Shown: piece after piece, positions 44,164 through 55,943 of the stretch
Layout of the letters: each line of letters opens with the position of its first letter
How positions within the stretch are numbered: the first letter of the stretch is position 1
NCBI RefSeq assembly: GCF_901000735.1
Contig: NC_081548.1
Location: forward strand, 5,955,364-6,019,363
DNA: 64,000 nucleotides
From: Corylus avellana
Lineage: Eukaryota > Streptophyta > Magnoliopsida > Fagales > Betulaceae
Direction: 5' to 3'
The notes under the pieces: model-generated
Database searches by the model: none
Told to the model about the DNA's origin: nothing
Seen by the model: only the letters and a program-made list of their open reading frames with translations
Position numbers and translations under genes: made by a program

Positions 44164-47100
44164 TAGGGCTGCCAAAACGAGTCCGCGGGTTGACCCATTT
44201 ACGACCTGCGGGTACCCGCGACCCGTTTAAGCAATACCCAAACACGACCCGTTTAATAAACGGGTCGGACCCCCCGACACAACATGACACGGGAATTTTC
44301 ATGGGTCACCCGACACGACCCATGAGACCCGTTTAACTAAAAAAGTTTTTTTTTTAAAAATAATAATAATTGTTTTAGCAAGGAAAAATGTATAACAAAT
44401 CTCTGAGTCAGCCATTCAAAATTTTAATATCCTTAAGTTTTTTTTTTTTTTTTTTTTCAAAAATTTAGTTCCTGAATCAATTGAAATGACAATAAAATTC
44501 TTGGCGTTAAAATTTTTTAACAGACATTAAAGAAATTCAAAACACACCATTTTACTCCATGGGGGGTTTGAGGCCACCCCAAAACTCATGGGGTGGCGGC
44601 GATGTTTGATATGTTTAACATCGTTTATAATATCATGTCATCTAAATTTTATTTTATTTTATTTTTTTCTGATTTTGCTCAGCATAATAAGTAAGGAAGC
44701 GTTTGGACCTATCTGGGCCCAAATTTAGGCCGGGGCGTTGAGCTACAGTTTGACCTTGGGCAGATCCAGGAACGGCTGGAAATGGAAATATTATAAAGAA
44801 ATAATACTTTTATTTGTGCACTCGACTGGCGAGTGTAATTAATTGTTATTAGCCATAATATAATAAAAAATAAATATAAATAAATAAAAAATCCAAGATC
44901 CCAACCAATCACGTTAACCAGTAAGGTATGAACTATCAAGTCAGATAAACTAACATCCTCAAAAAGTTATTAAAATCTTTTAAGGATAATTATTGTGTAC
45001 AAAGTTTCTAAATAAATAACATTGACGCTTTCAAACAGATTATTGATAGCCTCACATATTTTTGCTGTTATGCCTTGCGACATCTCACTTTTGCAAATTA
45101 TAGCTGTATGTTTTTGTTTTCCCACAAAATTCATATAATTAATTATCTCACTTTATAATTTGAAAGTATATAACCAATTTAATGGCACATTTTGGCAACA
45201 ATTTTGTTTTCTTTTACCCAAGGAACAAACAAGAATAAAATTGGGACGCCAAACTCTTTGTGTGGAGGAAGAGGTAGCGTAAGCGTAGGGAGTTATAATC
45301 TAATGGTGATTAGAGAGAAAAAGAGATAAAATAAGGCTTGAAAATTCGTAGGTAGTAATCCACACACAGCCCTACATGGGGTATTTATTATACATTTTCC
45401 CTTTTAGCAATTATCACTTGAAATTAAACTCCTAGTAAGCTAGCCACACCAAATCACTTAATAGTTATAAGTTAATAGGCTTAATTGTCTAATCAAATAA
45501 CAGAAAAAAGAAAAAAAAAAAGAAAAGAAAAAACTACATCATCATTACAAATTTACAAATACAAATTGAGTTCTCATTTTTGCCACTTGTTGTCCACTTT
45601 TGAATAGTTGAATGATCCACAAATATGCTCATTTTAACATGCTCCAGATGAACTTGGAATCTTACAAGAATTGATACTATCTAATGTCAGAACATTATCT
45701 TCTTCGTTATCCACCTTCATTAAAGCTTGTTCTATATCAAAAGATAAGAGAAATTAATGTCATTAAAGTAAGATAAAAAAATACAATTAAATGAAAAAAA
45801 ATTAAATATGCAAATAACTAATATTACCTTGCTCTCCATATAACCAATCTCTAGTGCAAATTAATGCCTCAACAATATCAGGTTTAAGTGAACTCCTATA
45901 TTGATCAATCACACGTCCACCGATACTAAAAGTGAATTCTAAAGCAACAGTAAAAATAAAAATACTCAAAATATCACGAGCCATGGCAGCTACTTCAGGA
46001 TAACGAAATTCATTTCCTTTCCAAAATGAAAGGATGTCAAATGTCGCATTCTTATCCACATACTTGGGTTCATCCAAATAAAGTTCTAATTGAGTCTTTT
46101 GTGCATCAGAATTGACTCCATCAAATGCTAGAAATTCCTACATGAAAAGAGAGAATGTAAACATAAAATTAGTAAGTGGTTATGAGTATATATATAATAT
46201 ACTAAGTTAGTAAATTACTAACAAGTTAAGAAACTTATGATATTATTCACCTTTTCCAAATCTGGGTCTTCTTGTGGCCGAACGACTGTGAAACTTGAAG
46301 TTGTAGGAGTACTATACTCCATAAAAAGTTTGGTTAACTTTTTATAAACATTATCATACTCATCAAAATCAATTCCATAAATCTTCGTATAGTAGTACTT
46401 TACAAGGCAAAGCTTGTAACGAGGATCTAAGACAACTGCAATGGCCAAAGCTACACTAAATTCTGACCAATATTTCTCAAATTTAGTGAGCATTTGATTT
46501 GCCATTAATCTCTTATACCCATCTTCGCTCACAAGTTCTTGCTTCAAGTTCACATAAATCAATGCAACTACAGGAAAGTATAAATTGGCTGTGGGATATT
46601 TGGTACCAGAAAAAGCATATGTAACACGATAAAGCAGCCTAAGAAAGTACCGATATCAATCACCTTTTCCCACTCAAGTGAATTAGGACAAAACTTATAG
46701 TTTTTATTAGTCATCTCTAAATAAATAAAAGCACGCCTATAGTGAATAGCACTCTCAAGCATAAGATATGTCAAAGTCCATATGGTTGGCACATCTTGTC
46801 TTAATCCCTTGTTACTGTCCAATGACATTTGATAGACAGCCTAAAGAAAATTTTGTTTTCTCACTTGTGATCCTCTAAAATACTTAACACTATCTCGGAT
46901 ATTTTGGATAGCATCAGTGATCTCTTTCAATCCATCTTGCACTATCAAATTAAGAATATGGGCACAACAACGCATATGAAACAACTCACCTTCACAAAGA
47001 AGGGCTTTCCTCATGTTTAATGTTTGTTTCAGTTGCACAGCACAAGAATCATTAGCAGAAGCATTATCTAATGTTATAGAGAAAACCTTTCTATCAATCC

Positions 47101-49533
47101 CCCACTCTTGTATCAAAATATCTATCTTGTCAGCCAAAGATTCACCATTATATGGTGGGGGCATAAATGAAAAGCTTAACACCCTTTTAGATAATACCCA
47201 ATTTTTGTCAAGAAAATGTGCAGTAAGGCAAATATACCCATCAGTTTTCAAAGAAGTCCACAAATCAGATGTAAAACTAATCCTCTCAGGAAAAACAGTT
47301 AACAAAGACTTAACATTTTTTTTCTCCAACATATGCATCTTAACCAATTCAATCTTAGTAGTATTTCTAGAGATTAATGGTACGTCACTACGCAAGTATC
47401 TATGCATCTCTCTTACACCATCATATTCAACATATGAAAATGGCATGTCATGCTTAATAATCGTAGCAACCAACAATTCTCTATATCTTTTAGGACAAAA
47501 TTTTGAGGCACTTACTGACAGAGTTCCTTGACCTCTAGATAGGAGCAATTGCTGAATATCATGATTATTTTTCTTCCTACAAACCTTCATATGCTTTTGT
47601 AGATTTCCAGTGCCATGTGAACTGTTAGCTATATATTTATGATCACAAAACTTGCATTTTGCCTATATCCTTGGGTCATTTGGATCTTTAGAAGGAAGTT
47701 CATCAAAATGGGTCCAAACTGTTGAGGTCTTCTTGTGTTTCTTCTGGACCCTTTTGTTCGTCATCAAATTCATATGAACTGAAGGATCTTCTATTGTATT
47801 TATTTCAACCACATCATCATCGTACAACCGAATCTTCGTTAATCACCTACACAAATAATCGTTAGTAAGTTAGTTAAAGATAAGTTCAAGGCTTCAAGTA
47901 AGAATCAAACCAGATTTAGTAATGCTACAACAAAACTAGAATTAAGTAAGCGTTAATTCTTTGTCATTCATCAAATACATTGTTTGTTGTCATTAATTAA
48001 GTAAGCATTTCCATTTGGTTGCTGACAGTTTAGAATAACAGCAAGTAGACCATTCATCAAACACATTGTATGCATTTATTTATCAACAAAAACAGCAAAT
48101 TTCAATTCTAACAAATACCCATTTCAAGAACAACAATCGGATTATATACATGTTTTTCTTAGAATCAGAGTCTAGAATAACAATTATAGATTTTTATTTA
48201 ACAACAAACACAACAAATTTTCAATTCTAACAAATAGTCAAATACCCATTTCAATTTTTAAGAACAGGGGTATATCATATATTACCCTTCCCCTCATACT
48301 TATAGCCATTTTGGTCTGGTTTTCAGAAAAAAAAAAAAAAAAAAAAAACCAACCCCTTTTGCTTTTCTCATACATCTATATTATTAAAATCTGATGAGTT
48401 TTTGGGATTGAATATAAAATAGGAGTAACTATTATATATATATTCTAGTATATAACTTCATTTCCATATTGAAAGCCCTTTGATTGTCCTTTCTTTGTTT
48501 CTTTAACAATCTAAAGGCATGGATAATCATGCTTATTGATGATTCTCTCTCTCTTTCTCTCTTGTACTTCATTTTCATTAATGAAACTTCTAAAATTCCA
48601 AATATTTGGTTCGTTCAAATACAGAGAAGCAACACTCTGTTTCTCTTAAGAACACAAGTTTGTCTTTTATATATCAATATTTTGCATGAATGTTGTAAAA
48701 AAGCAAAGATCTGGGTTGAAAACGATTTGATATATTTGCTCAATTTCATCAAAAGAACTGAGACATTTCTAATTCAGTTTTATTTTCTCTGCCTTTTTCC
48801 TTCTCCAGAGCTTCTTTTTGGAAAAAATAAATAAATAAAAAGCTTTCAAAAGCTCCATTGCTGGAGCCTGGAGTGATATATATATGTGCAAACAACACAC
48901 TGTGCAAACAACAACCATCTACCAAGCAAATCCCACAAAATCAGAGCATGAGACCTGAGAGAGCAAAAGACTAAAGAGAGAGATACATATCGGATGCGAC
49001 ATCGGCGGAAGAGAGAGAGCGGCAGTGCGACGTCGGCGGCGCAGCAGAGAGAGGGAGAGAGCGGCAGCGATGTTGTCGACTCGGCAGCGAGTGGAGAGTG
49101 GCGAGCGGGAGAAAGAAAGAGGGGCGACGAGAGAGAGAGCGGCAGTGGAGAAAGAAAGGAAAAATGGAAAAGGTTGGAGAAAGAAAGAGGGGTGGCGGTG
49201 GCGTGGTGTGAGCGTGGTTGCGTGAGGAGTGAGGACTAGGACTAGGAGTGGCTGAGAGGGTTTAGACTTTGGATCTAGACTCTGGAGAGTGGAATGGAGA
49301 CTGCAACAATACACTGCGTTTTTCACTTTTTCCTTTAGGCTAAAAGTTATAAAAAAAAAAAAAATAGTAAAAAATAAACGGGTCTGGCGGGTCACCCGTG
49401 ACACGACCCGCTAGACACTCATAAACGGGTCGACCCGTTTATGACCCTAACCTGTTTAATGTAAACCCAAATCTGCTAATTTCGTGTCGTGTTCGTGTCG
49501 GGTTGTCGGGTCATGTCAAAATTGCCAACCCTA
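44164..49533 (-). mobile_element. hAT transposon, 5.37 kb, with decayed transposase
   Basis: Left end TAGGGCTGCCAAAAC; right end, on the other strand, TAGGGTTGGCAATTTT. The 8-bp target CCTCAATG flanks it exactly (44156-44163 and 49534-49541). Both subterminal regions (44180-44345 and 49375-49505) are packed with AAACGGGTCG-type motifs and their complements, likely transposase-binding repeats. The transposase gene lies on the minus strand, with a CT-rich leader around 49260-48990 on that strand. Confidence 0.92.
45634..47858 (-). pseudogene. hAT transposase (BED finger, RNase H-like core, dimerisation domain)
   Basis: On the minus strand an intron acceptor GTGTAG near 47866 precedes YDDDVVEINTIEDPSVH. 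Then comes the BED finger KTSTVWTHFDELPSKDPN with CKFCDHKY and HMKVC (about 47740-47580), the transposase core with FTSDLWTSLKTDGYICLTAH, SITLDNASANDS and MRCCAHILNLIVQDGL (47590-46841), the DUF4413-like block KFEKYWSEFSVALAIAVVLD and PRYKL (about 46490-46400), and the C-terminal dimerisation domain DILSFWKGNEFRYPEVAAMA with GGRVIDQYRSSLKP (46077-45802). A last exon ends at 45634. In-frame TAG codons lie at 47663-47665 and 46838-46840, and a frameshift lies near 46640. Intact relatives excise and reinsert hAT elements; this copy is dead but only lightly mutated. Confidence 0.88.
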
Positions 49534-49785
49534 CCTCAATGTATGACTCATTTATCAACAAGAAACTGGAAAAGAAAAACATGTTTCTCCCCCTCAAAAG
49601 TCAAATGAATACACATGATACACATATCAAAGACTCATGTATTTCAGCAATGAATATCGTAAACATGCTCCAAATATGCAAAATATACATGAGACTTGAA
49701 ATGATAAGAACATCATTTTGTTTAACTCAAGCAAAAAAAAAAAATGTTTCATTCAACCCATGCTTGTGTGTTGTGTGTGTTAGCC

Positions 49786-49885
49786 NNNNNNNNNNNNNNN
49801 NNNNNNNNNNNNNNNNNNNNNNNNNNNNNNNNNNNNNNNNNNNNNNNNNNNNNNNNNNNNNNNNNNNNNNNNNNNNNNNNNNNNN
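49786..49885. other. Assembly gap, 100 N
   Basis: A run of exactly 100 N between the hAT element and the Copia gag. Missing Copia pol sequence could be here. Confidence 0.95.
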
Positions 49886-49896
49886 TTCTGCAGAAC

Positions 49897-50097
49897 TCAA
49901 ATTTTCATTTGCCATATGAGTTTGTTTTCAACATTAGACCATTCGGCTGTTGGCTTTTTTGGAGCAGTAAATTCAGATTCAATGACATACCAAACGTCTA
50001 TGTATTTTAAGAAAAATCTCATACGGGACTTCCAATAGTCATAAGTTGATCTATCAAAATTAGGCACAGTGTTCAGGGTTTTAGGCATCTTAAACAC
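49897..50097 (-). pseudogene. Copia gag N-terminus
   Basis: The minus-strand frame reads MFKMPKTLNTVPNFDRSTYD then YWKSRMRFFLKYIDVWYVIE. Asn-Phe-Asp...Tyr-Trp-Lys-x-Arg-Met and Trp-Tyr-Val are hallmarks of the Copia gag capsid-like domain. It begins about 60 bases inside the 5' LTR, as expected. The frame runs into the N gap after about 66 residues, so whether it continued is unknown. Confidence 0.75.
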
Positions 50098-50462
50098 GAA
50101 ACAAGGATTACACTCAAGAATTTAATCCTTTAAGGAGTGAACCCACTCCGATACCAATTGACAAAATGCTTAACAGGTAAATATCACACAATATGTGGAA
50201 GTAACGTATATTTATCTATAGGCAACCAATCACCAAAATAAGTAAACTAACACAAGGATTTTGGTGACGAAGAGGAAACCTTTTAAAAAACACTCTAAAA
50301 GTAAAACATCTCCAAGATAGCAAAACTCAGGAAATCACTATCAGAAAGATGTTCAGAGATTACAGACACTAGGAACACTTACAACTCGATGCAAGACCTT
50401 GACTCTGTAAGATCGACGAGCCTCCAACTCGTCTCCTCACTCACAATCTCCTTCAACATGAT

Positions 50463-51824
50463 TAGGGGTGCAAAGGCGGTTACGGTTAGCGGTTAGTGGC
50501 AATAACCGCTAACCGTAACCGCCTTAGCGGTTAGTAGATTTCACTAACCGCAACCGCTAACCGCCTAACGGTTAGCGGTTAGCGGTTATCCGCCGGTTAG
50601 CGGTTAGCGAAATAGATAACCGCCCGCTAACCGCTTTTTTAAAATTAGGCTTTTTTTTTTGGGCTTTTAGGGCTTTCTTTAGGGCTTTTTGGGCTTTTTT
50701 TTACCTTCATTTTTTTTTCCTTGTATTTTTAATATCTTCTAAATCCTGAATTCCTAAAATATCTAATAATGCTTTAATTAAATTGTAGACTTGTAGTTAT
50801 AAGTAATATATTTTTTAATTCAATTGAATCAATTGTGATTATCATTGTACATGAATCATATGATTAACTTGTAGACTTATGACTTATGAGTTATGTCATA
50901 TTATATATGCAATATTTACTATTATATAATCATATGATTTAATGATCAAGTCATCATGTGATATAATCATATCAATTATAGTGATAATATATAAATTACT
51001 AAAATTATAATGATAATACATTAATACTTAAATTGTGTTTATAAGTAACACATTTGTCATTATTTAATCCAATGTCAATTACTTAATTTGATATTATACG
51101 AATCATATCATCATTGTACATTAATAATATGATTCACTTGAAGTCTTGAATAAAATATTTGAATTATCATTGAATCATATGATTAAGTATTGATATTATA
51201 CATTTATATTATTCATATACATATGTAGACTTATATAGACTTATAAGTTTATAACATACATTGGAAATAAGTCTCTAGATATTTAATTGTTGTATTAGTA
51301 TGAATTGATATACTTATGAGTTATGTCATATTATATATGTATAATTTGTTATAATATAATCAAATGATTTAATGATCAATCTCATGTGATATAATCATAT
51401 AAATTATAGTGATAATATATTAATACTTAAATTGTGATTTAATTATTTTTTTAAAAAAATTGTAATTTAATGATCAAGTGATTATATGATATAATCATAT
51501 AAATTATAGTGATAATATATTAATACTCAAATTGCGATTTAATTATTTTTAAAAAAAATTGTGATTTAATGATCAAGTGATTATGTTATATGTATAAATA
51601 TTTTTATAATTATAATTATAAAAATATATTATATAAAAAGGCGGTTAGCGGTTAGCGGTTACGGTTAGTAGACTCAATAACCGCTAACCGCTAACCGCTA
51701 GGCGGTTATAGCGGTTAGGCGGTTAGCGGTTAATGCGGTTAGGCGGTTAGACGGTTAAGCGGTTGGCGGTTATAGCGGTTAGCGGTTAGCGGGCGGTTTT
51801 TAACCGCCCGCCTTTGCACCCCTA
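50463..51824. mobile_element. Non-autonomous hAT element built on GCGGTTA arrays
   Basis: It is 1362 bp long. Ends are TAGGGGTGCAAAGGCGG and CCGCCTTTGCACCCCTA, exact inverted copies. AACATGAT flanks it on both sides (50455-50462 and 51825-51832). About 170 bp at each end is a dense array of GCGGTTA and its complement TAACCGC, in mixed orientation, so each arm can fold on itself and on the other arm. The core (50640-51640) is very AT-rich with internal duplications such as AATCATATAAATTATAGTGA. No coding sequence is present. It sits in the 5' LTR of the Copia element; the 3' LTR shows the empty site near 43399-43412. Confidence 0.92.
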
Positions 51825-52333
51825 AACATGATTCCCCTTTATCGGACCCTTCCGATAGACTACTCAATCAAGCACAATGAAACTAACAAATAATCCTCTA
51901 AGAGGAATGATTAGGCTCACACAAAAGTTCTCACTAAGCACAGCCTTTCACGAAACCCAGGGTGAAATTTCGTACCTCTCTAGTTCTATAAGGATGTATT
52001 TATATCATATACAAAAGCCTAGACCTGGGCCCAATTAAAAACACGTTTTGGGCATAAAATCTACGGGCCATTGGGACAGGGTAAGTGTCCATCCGGACGG
52101 GGCCTTTGTGATGGGAAATTATGCACTTGTTGTAAATGTTGTTCAGACAGGGTAAGGGCTTGTTCGGAAAGGGCCTGCATTGGGGTAAAAATCTGCTTGT
52201 TGAAAATTGTGTCCGACCAGCTCTATAATCGTGTCCGGACAGCTAGCATGTATTTGAGCTCTAAGATTGCCTTGTCTTGTGTATGGATCTTGAAGCTTTG
52301 GGACTTCCGTTTTGATCACGGAATTAGCCAACA

Positions 52334-54038
52334 AAAAAACTATAAACAATGTATTGTCTTCCATTGTATGATATGATATGATGGGTCAATTAATGGTAAT
52401 CCCTCATCTTAAAGAGCCGTGACAAGTGGATTATCGTACCAAAAGTCACCGTCCTGTTTTTGAAGACAATCTCCAATATATGTAATTTTATGCGTTTTTT
52501 AAATAAAAAAGAAGAACATTTCCATTATAAATGAAACGATTTCATAATATTTTATGCAAAAATTATTGAAAGACAACCGGTTATTTACCTGACTTCCTTA
52601 GGAATGTGCTAACGATTTTATCAAATTTAGTGTAATGTCGTTGCTAGCTATAGGATTACAAGGAACCTTCTTTTTTTTTTTTTCATCAAATTTGTTTTTT
52701 GTCCCTGGCTCACAATTAATATCTTTTTCGAAAAGATTTTGCAATATATCTTGCCTCTAAGATTCCATGGACAGAATCAGAAAGAGACACAAAAGTGAAA
52801 GAGACATGCACTTTCGTATGTTAATCATGGAAAATATTTCCACTTGAATGACTGTGGGTGGATTCGAAGCCACATGTAGGGCTATTTGGATGTGTGTTTG
52901 AGGAGCCTAAAAATGTGTTTAAAACTAAAAAATTGATTTGAAAAAAAAGGTACCCGTTTAGTTAAAAAAATTAAAAGAGTTTTTAAGGGTCCAAAAAGCC
53001 TTAAAATACCCAAAATGCACTTTTGGCAAAAACTTAAAAGTAAAACTTTTTTCAAAAAGCATTTTTTTGACTTGAAAACACTATTTCTCAAACACAATGA
53101 CAAACATGCTCATCATGTATCTTCTACACATAAAAAGCTGATATATATTGGGATAAAAATGGACAGAAATCTCCTCCAAACAAGTCTGAAGGAAATATCA
53201 TCCAACTTATTTAAAATAGTGCAAAATGTTTATAAAGATTTAAAAGGCACATTAAATTCTTAACTAACTTAGACTAAATTTAATATGCCTTTTAAATGTT
53301 TATAAACACTTGACACTATTTTAAATGGATTGGAGAATATTTTAATTTTATGTTTTTTGCTTTTGAAAATAAAACATTAATAAACAACTTAAATATAAAA
53401 TATAATATTTTTTCAAATAAAAAACACATTATCAAAAAAAAAAAAAACACATTGTCAAACCGATCAACAAGTCTTGTATATATATAACTGATGTAGGGAA
53501 AGTCATTAGACGACTAACTTTTTGGCAGTATTATGTTAGGAATGAATCACTGTAAGAATATATTCACCTAAAAAAAGTATATATTCATGAACAGAAGAAT
53601 AAATAATTTTAAAGATTTAGTATTAACTCTATATTGTTTAAAATTAATAAAGACGAATATTTAATAACAAATTTTATACAAGGTAATGACATTAAGTCCA
53701 CAAACATACTATCTTATTTTATAAAAAAATAATTAGCGAATATAAAATTATAAATATCCGCGTAATATTAAGATTAAGATTTAGTGAGGACTGGGCACCG
53801 ACCCCCTTGGATTGGTACTCAACTCATACTGACAACCAAACCAACGACCAAAGGTAATTAGTCACCCATTCGAACAGATCCCATTTGATAAGGATGGGGA
53901 TTCACAACAATTAGTCTCCAATTTAGATAGTTATTGTGAGAGAGAGTTCATGTACGACTCATCTGTTCAAATAAATTTTAGGTTGTTTGACTAGTACAGG
54001 CACAGACAAATAGGTCTCACATGGGCTCTATCACAAAA
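52334..54038. other. Intergenic, no gene seen
   Basis: AT-rich sequence with poly-T (52670-52683) and poly-A runs. It contains the possible MITE at 52879-53107. The segment 53790-53990 is less AT-rich but shows no recognisable coding sequence. Confidence 0.5.
52879..53107. mobile_element. Possible MITE with GGGCTATTTGG-type ends
   Basis: The left end GGGCTATTTGGATGTGTG and the right end, on the other strand, beginning near AGCATGTTTGTCATTGTG, agree at about two thirds of positions and share GTGTTTGAG. The interior is rich in AAAAGTTTTT-type repeats, like the MITE at 1755-1990. CATGTA occurs in both flanks but the target duplication is imperfect. Confidence 0.4.
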
Positions 54039-54490
54039 CACTACAAAAAAAGGATTTTTTATTGACATAGGTTTACTGACGTGTCAGGTTGTCTGACACG
54101 TCAATAAACCCTCCTGATGGGGCAATCCCGACGTGTTTCAGTCGTGAAGAATGTGAGTGTCAGGAATTGGGAATTTCTGACGTGTTAGATCCAACACGTC
54201 AGAAAATTCTGACGTGTTGGATTTAACACGTCAGAAATTATTCCTAACGTGTCAATTTTTGACACGTCAGAAATTCCTGATGTGTCATTTTTTGACGTGC
54301 CAAAAATGGCGCGTCAAGAATTTTTTGACGTGTCAAAAATGACACATCAGAATATTTTTGACGTGTCAATTTTTGGCACGTCAGGAATTCCTGACGTGCC
54401 ATTTGTTGGCACATCAGGAATTCCTGACGTGTCAATTTTTTGACACGTTAGGAATTCCTGACGTGTCATTTTTTGACACGTCAGCAAATT
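54039..54490. repeat. Subterminal repeat array of CACTA copy 2
   Basis: About 20 copies of a 10-bp near-palindrome, TGACGTGTCA or TGACACGTCA, alternate with AATTTTT/CAGAAATT spacers. In CACTA elements such arrays bind the element-encoded TNPA-type protein. Copy 1 (6614-8080) has the same array in more decayed form. Confidence 0.85.
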
Positions 54491-55943
54491 TGGTTAGTTT
54501 TTAAATTTTTTTTTCCAACCCCCTATATTTTTTGTGAATTATTTTCAGGATTATACCCGAATTTTGTATTACGAATAACCTGATATTCAATCTATCCATC
54601 AAATCCATGCAAATAATATACAATTTTTCCATCAAATAACATACATCATATCCATTAACATCAATCACAAACTATCCACCAAAACTAACTTTAACACACC
54701 AAAAATGGCTTAAATGTCTAATGGCCAACCACAAATAACATAATATACACCAATCACAAATACAATTACATCAACAAAGTAACTTATACACAAGTCTGAA
54801 TAGCCTCAAATTATCAACCAGACTATCGATCATTGACATCAATAGCATCCTCTCAACGATGTCCATTACCTGCAAATGATAAAACAAACAATATTCACCA
54901 ATAAAACAATCACCAAACAAATAAAATCCACTAACTGCAAATGATAATACAAACAATCATTGAGCCCGAATATAAACAATCACGTCGGTAACATGAAAGA
55001 AAAATGCCCGAATATTCACCCAACTCAGTTGTTGATTATTCCACAGTAAATGATATAACTAAAATAGGTAAAACGTTGAAATTAGCAGAAAATTCATATA
55101 TAAAAAAAAAAGAAAAAAATTAAGTCAATATATATATCCATGGTCACAGAGCAATCAATAATATATAGACATGAGAAAATGAACTTCGTTTTTCCCATGG
55201 CAATTATATGAGATATATGATCTTTTTCTTTTTTTCATTGCAATTATAGAGCTTCCATATCGGTTATTAATGTTGGGGGTTCAATGGAAGAGATGATAAA
55301 CAAAAAGGAAAAGCACCCTCTCTAGAATTGAGTGCATTTATATCTATTTATATTTAGAGTTACAAAATTAAGTTTATGAACAACTGTTTTTGATGATATT
55401 GATATGCATGTATTACTTTGTGCCATACAGTTATATCCATTTATATGCCTATGAATAACTCTAAATAATTATCTCAACCAACACTATTTCATACTAGACC
55501 AAATTGAAGCCAACAATTTGAAATATATTTATAATGCATGTAGCATTTTGATAATCTTCCTGTAATATTTTAATTTGTTGAGGATATTAACACATAGGAG
55601 TTTATATATATTCAAATCATGTTATATTAACTACATAAAATTATGATATTCATCTACTGTGGACTTGATCGTTTCATACTCTCACACAATCACATACACT
55701 AGATTCTTAATATTCTACAAGGACCATAGTGGTTCATCTCATAATACAAATAAACACTTCAAATGCAAAGCTCTAACCCACATTCATCACCAAACCAACC
55801 ATGATATATAAACCAAATTTAAGCAGGATTTACAACATCATTAATTATTGAGAATGACTACAACATATCCAAACTCTAAATTTAGAAGTTCATATATATA
55901 TATATATGGACAGTTCTAAAACTAAATTGACTACTAACAAAGG

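Larger units (their letters stand above)
43104..52333 (-). mobile_element. Copia element, minus strand, hosting two hAT insertions
   Basis: The 3' LTR (43104-43911) and 5' LTR (50159-52333, enlarged by a hAT insert) share long blocks such as GGCAACCAATCACCAAAATA, AAGACCTTGACTCTGTAAGA and CGGACCCTTCCGATAGACTA. On the minus strand the LTR starts TGTTGGCTAATTC. The primer-binding site TGGTATCGGAGTGGG follows the 5' LTR (50143-50157, read on the minus strand). A gag start is just inside. Most of pol is missing, replaced or hidden by the gap at 49786-49885 and the 5.4-kb hAT element. The direct flanks show no convincing target duplication. Confidence 0.85.

Noticed and set aside
47013..47531. A 172-codon plus-strand frame inside the hAT element.
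   Set aside because: It is the antisense of the transposase core, which carries clear domain motifs on the minus strand.
48919..49404. A minus-strand frame of 161 codons as a secreted protein.
   Set aside because: It lies in CT-rich leader sequence of the hAT element and consists of Ser/Leu/Arg repeats.
50480..50640. GGTTAGCG arrays as interstitial telomere repeats.
   Set aside because: The unit is GCGGTTA in mixed orientation, not the plant telomere unit TTTAGGG, and the array is confined to the arms of a hAT element.
50640..51640. The AT-rich core of the GCGGTTA element as an origin or centromere-like satellite.
   Set aside because: It has only local duplications and is bounded by exact inverted ends and a target duplication, so it is the interior of a transposon.
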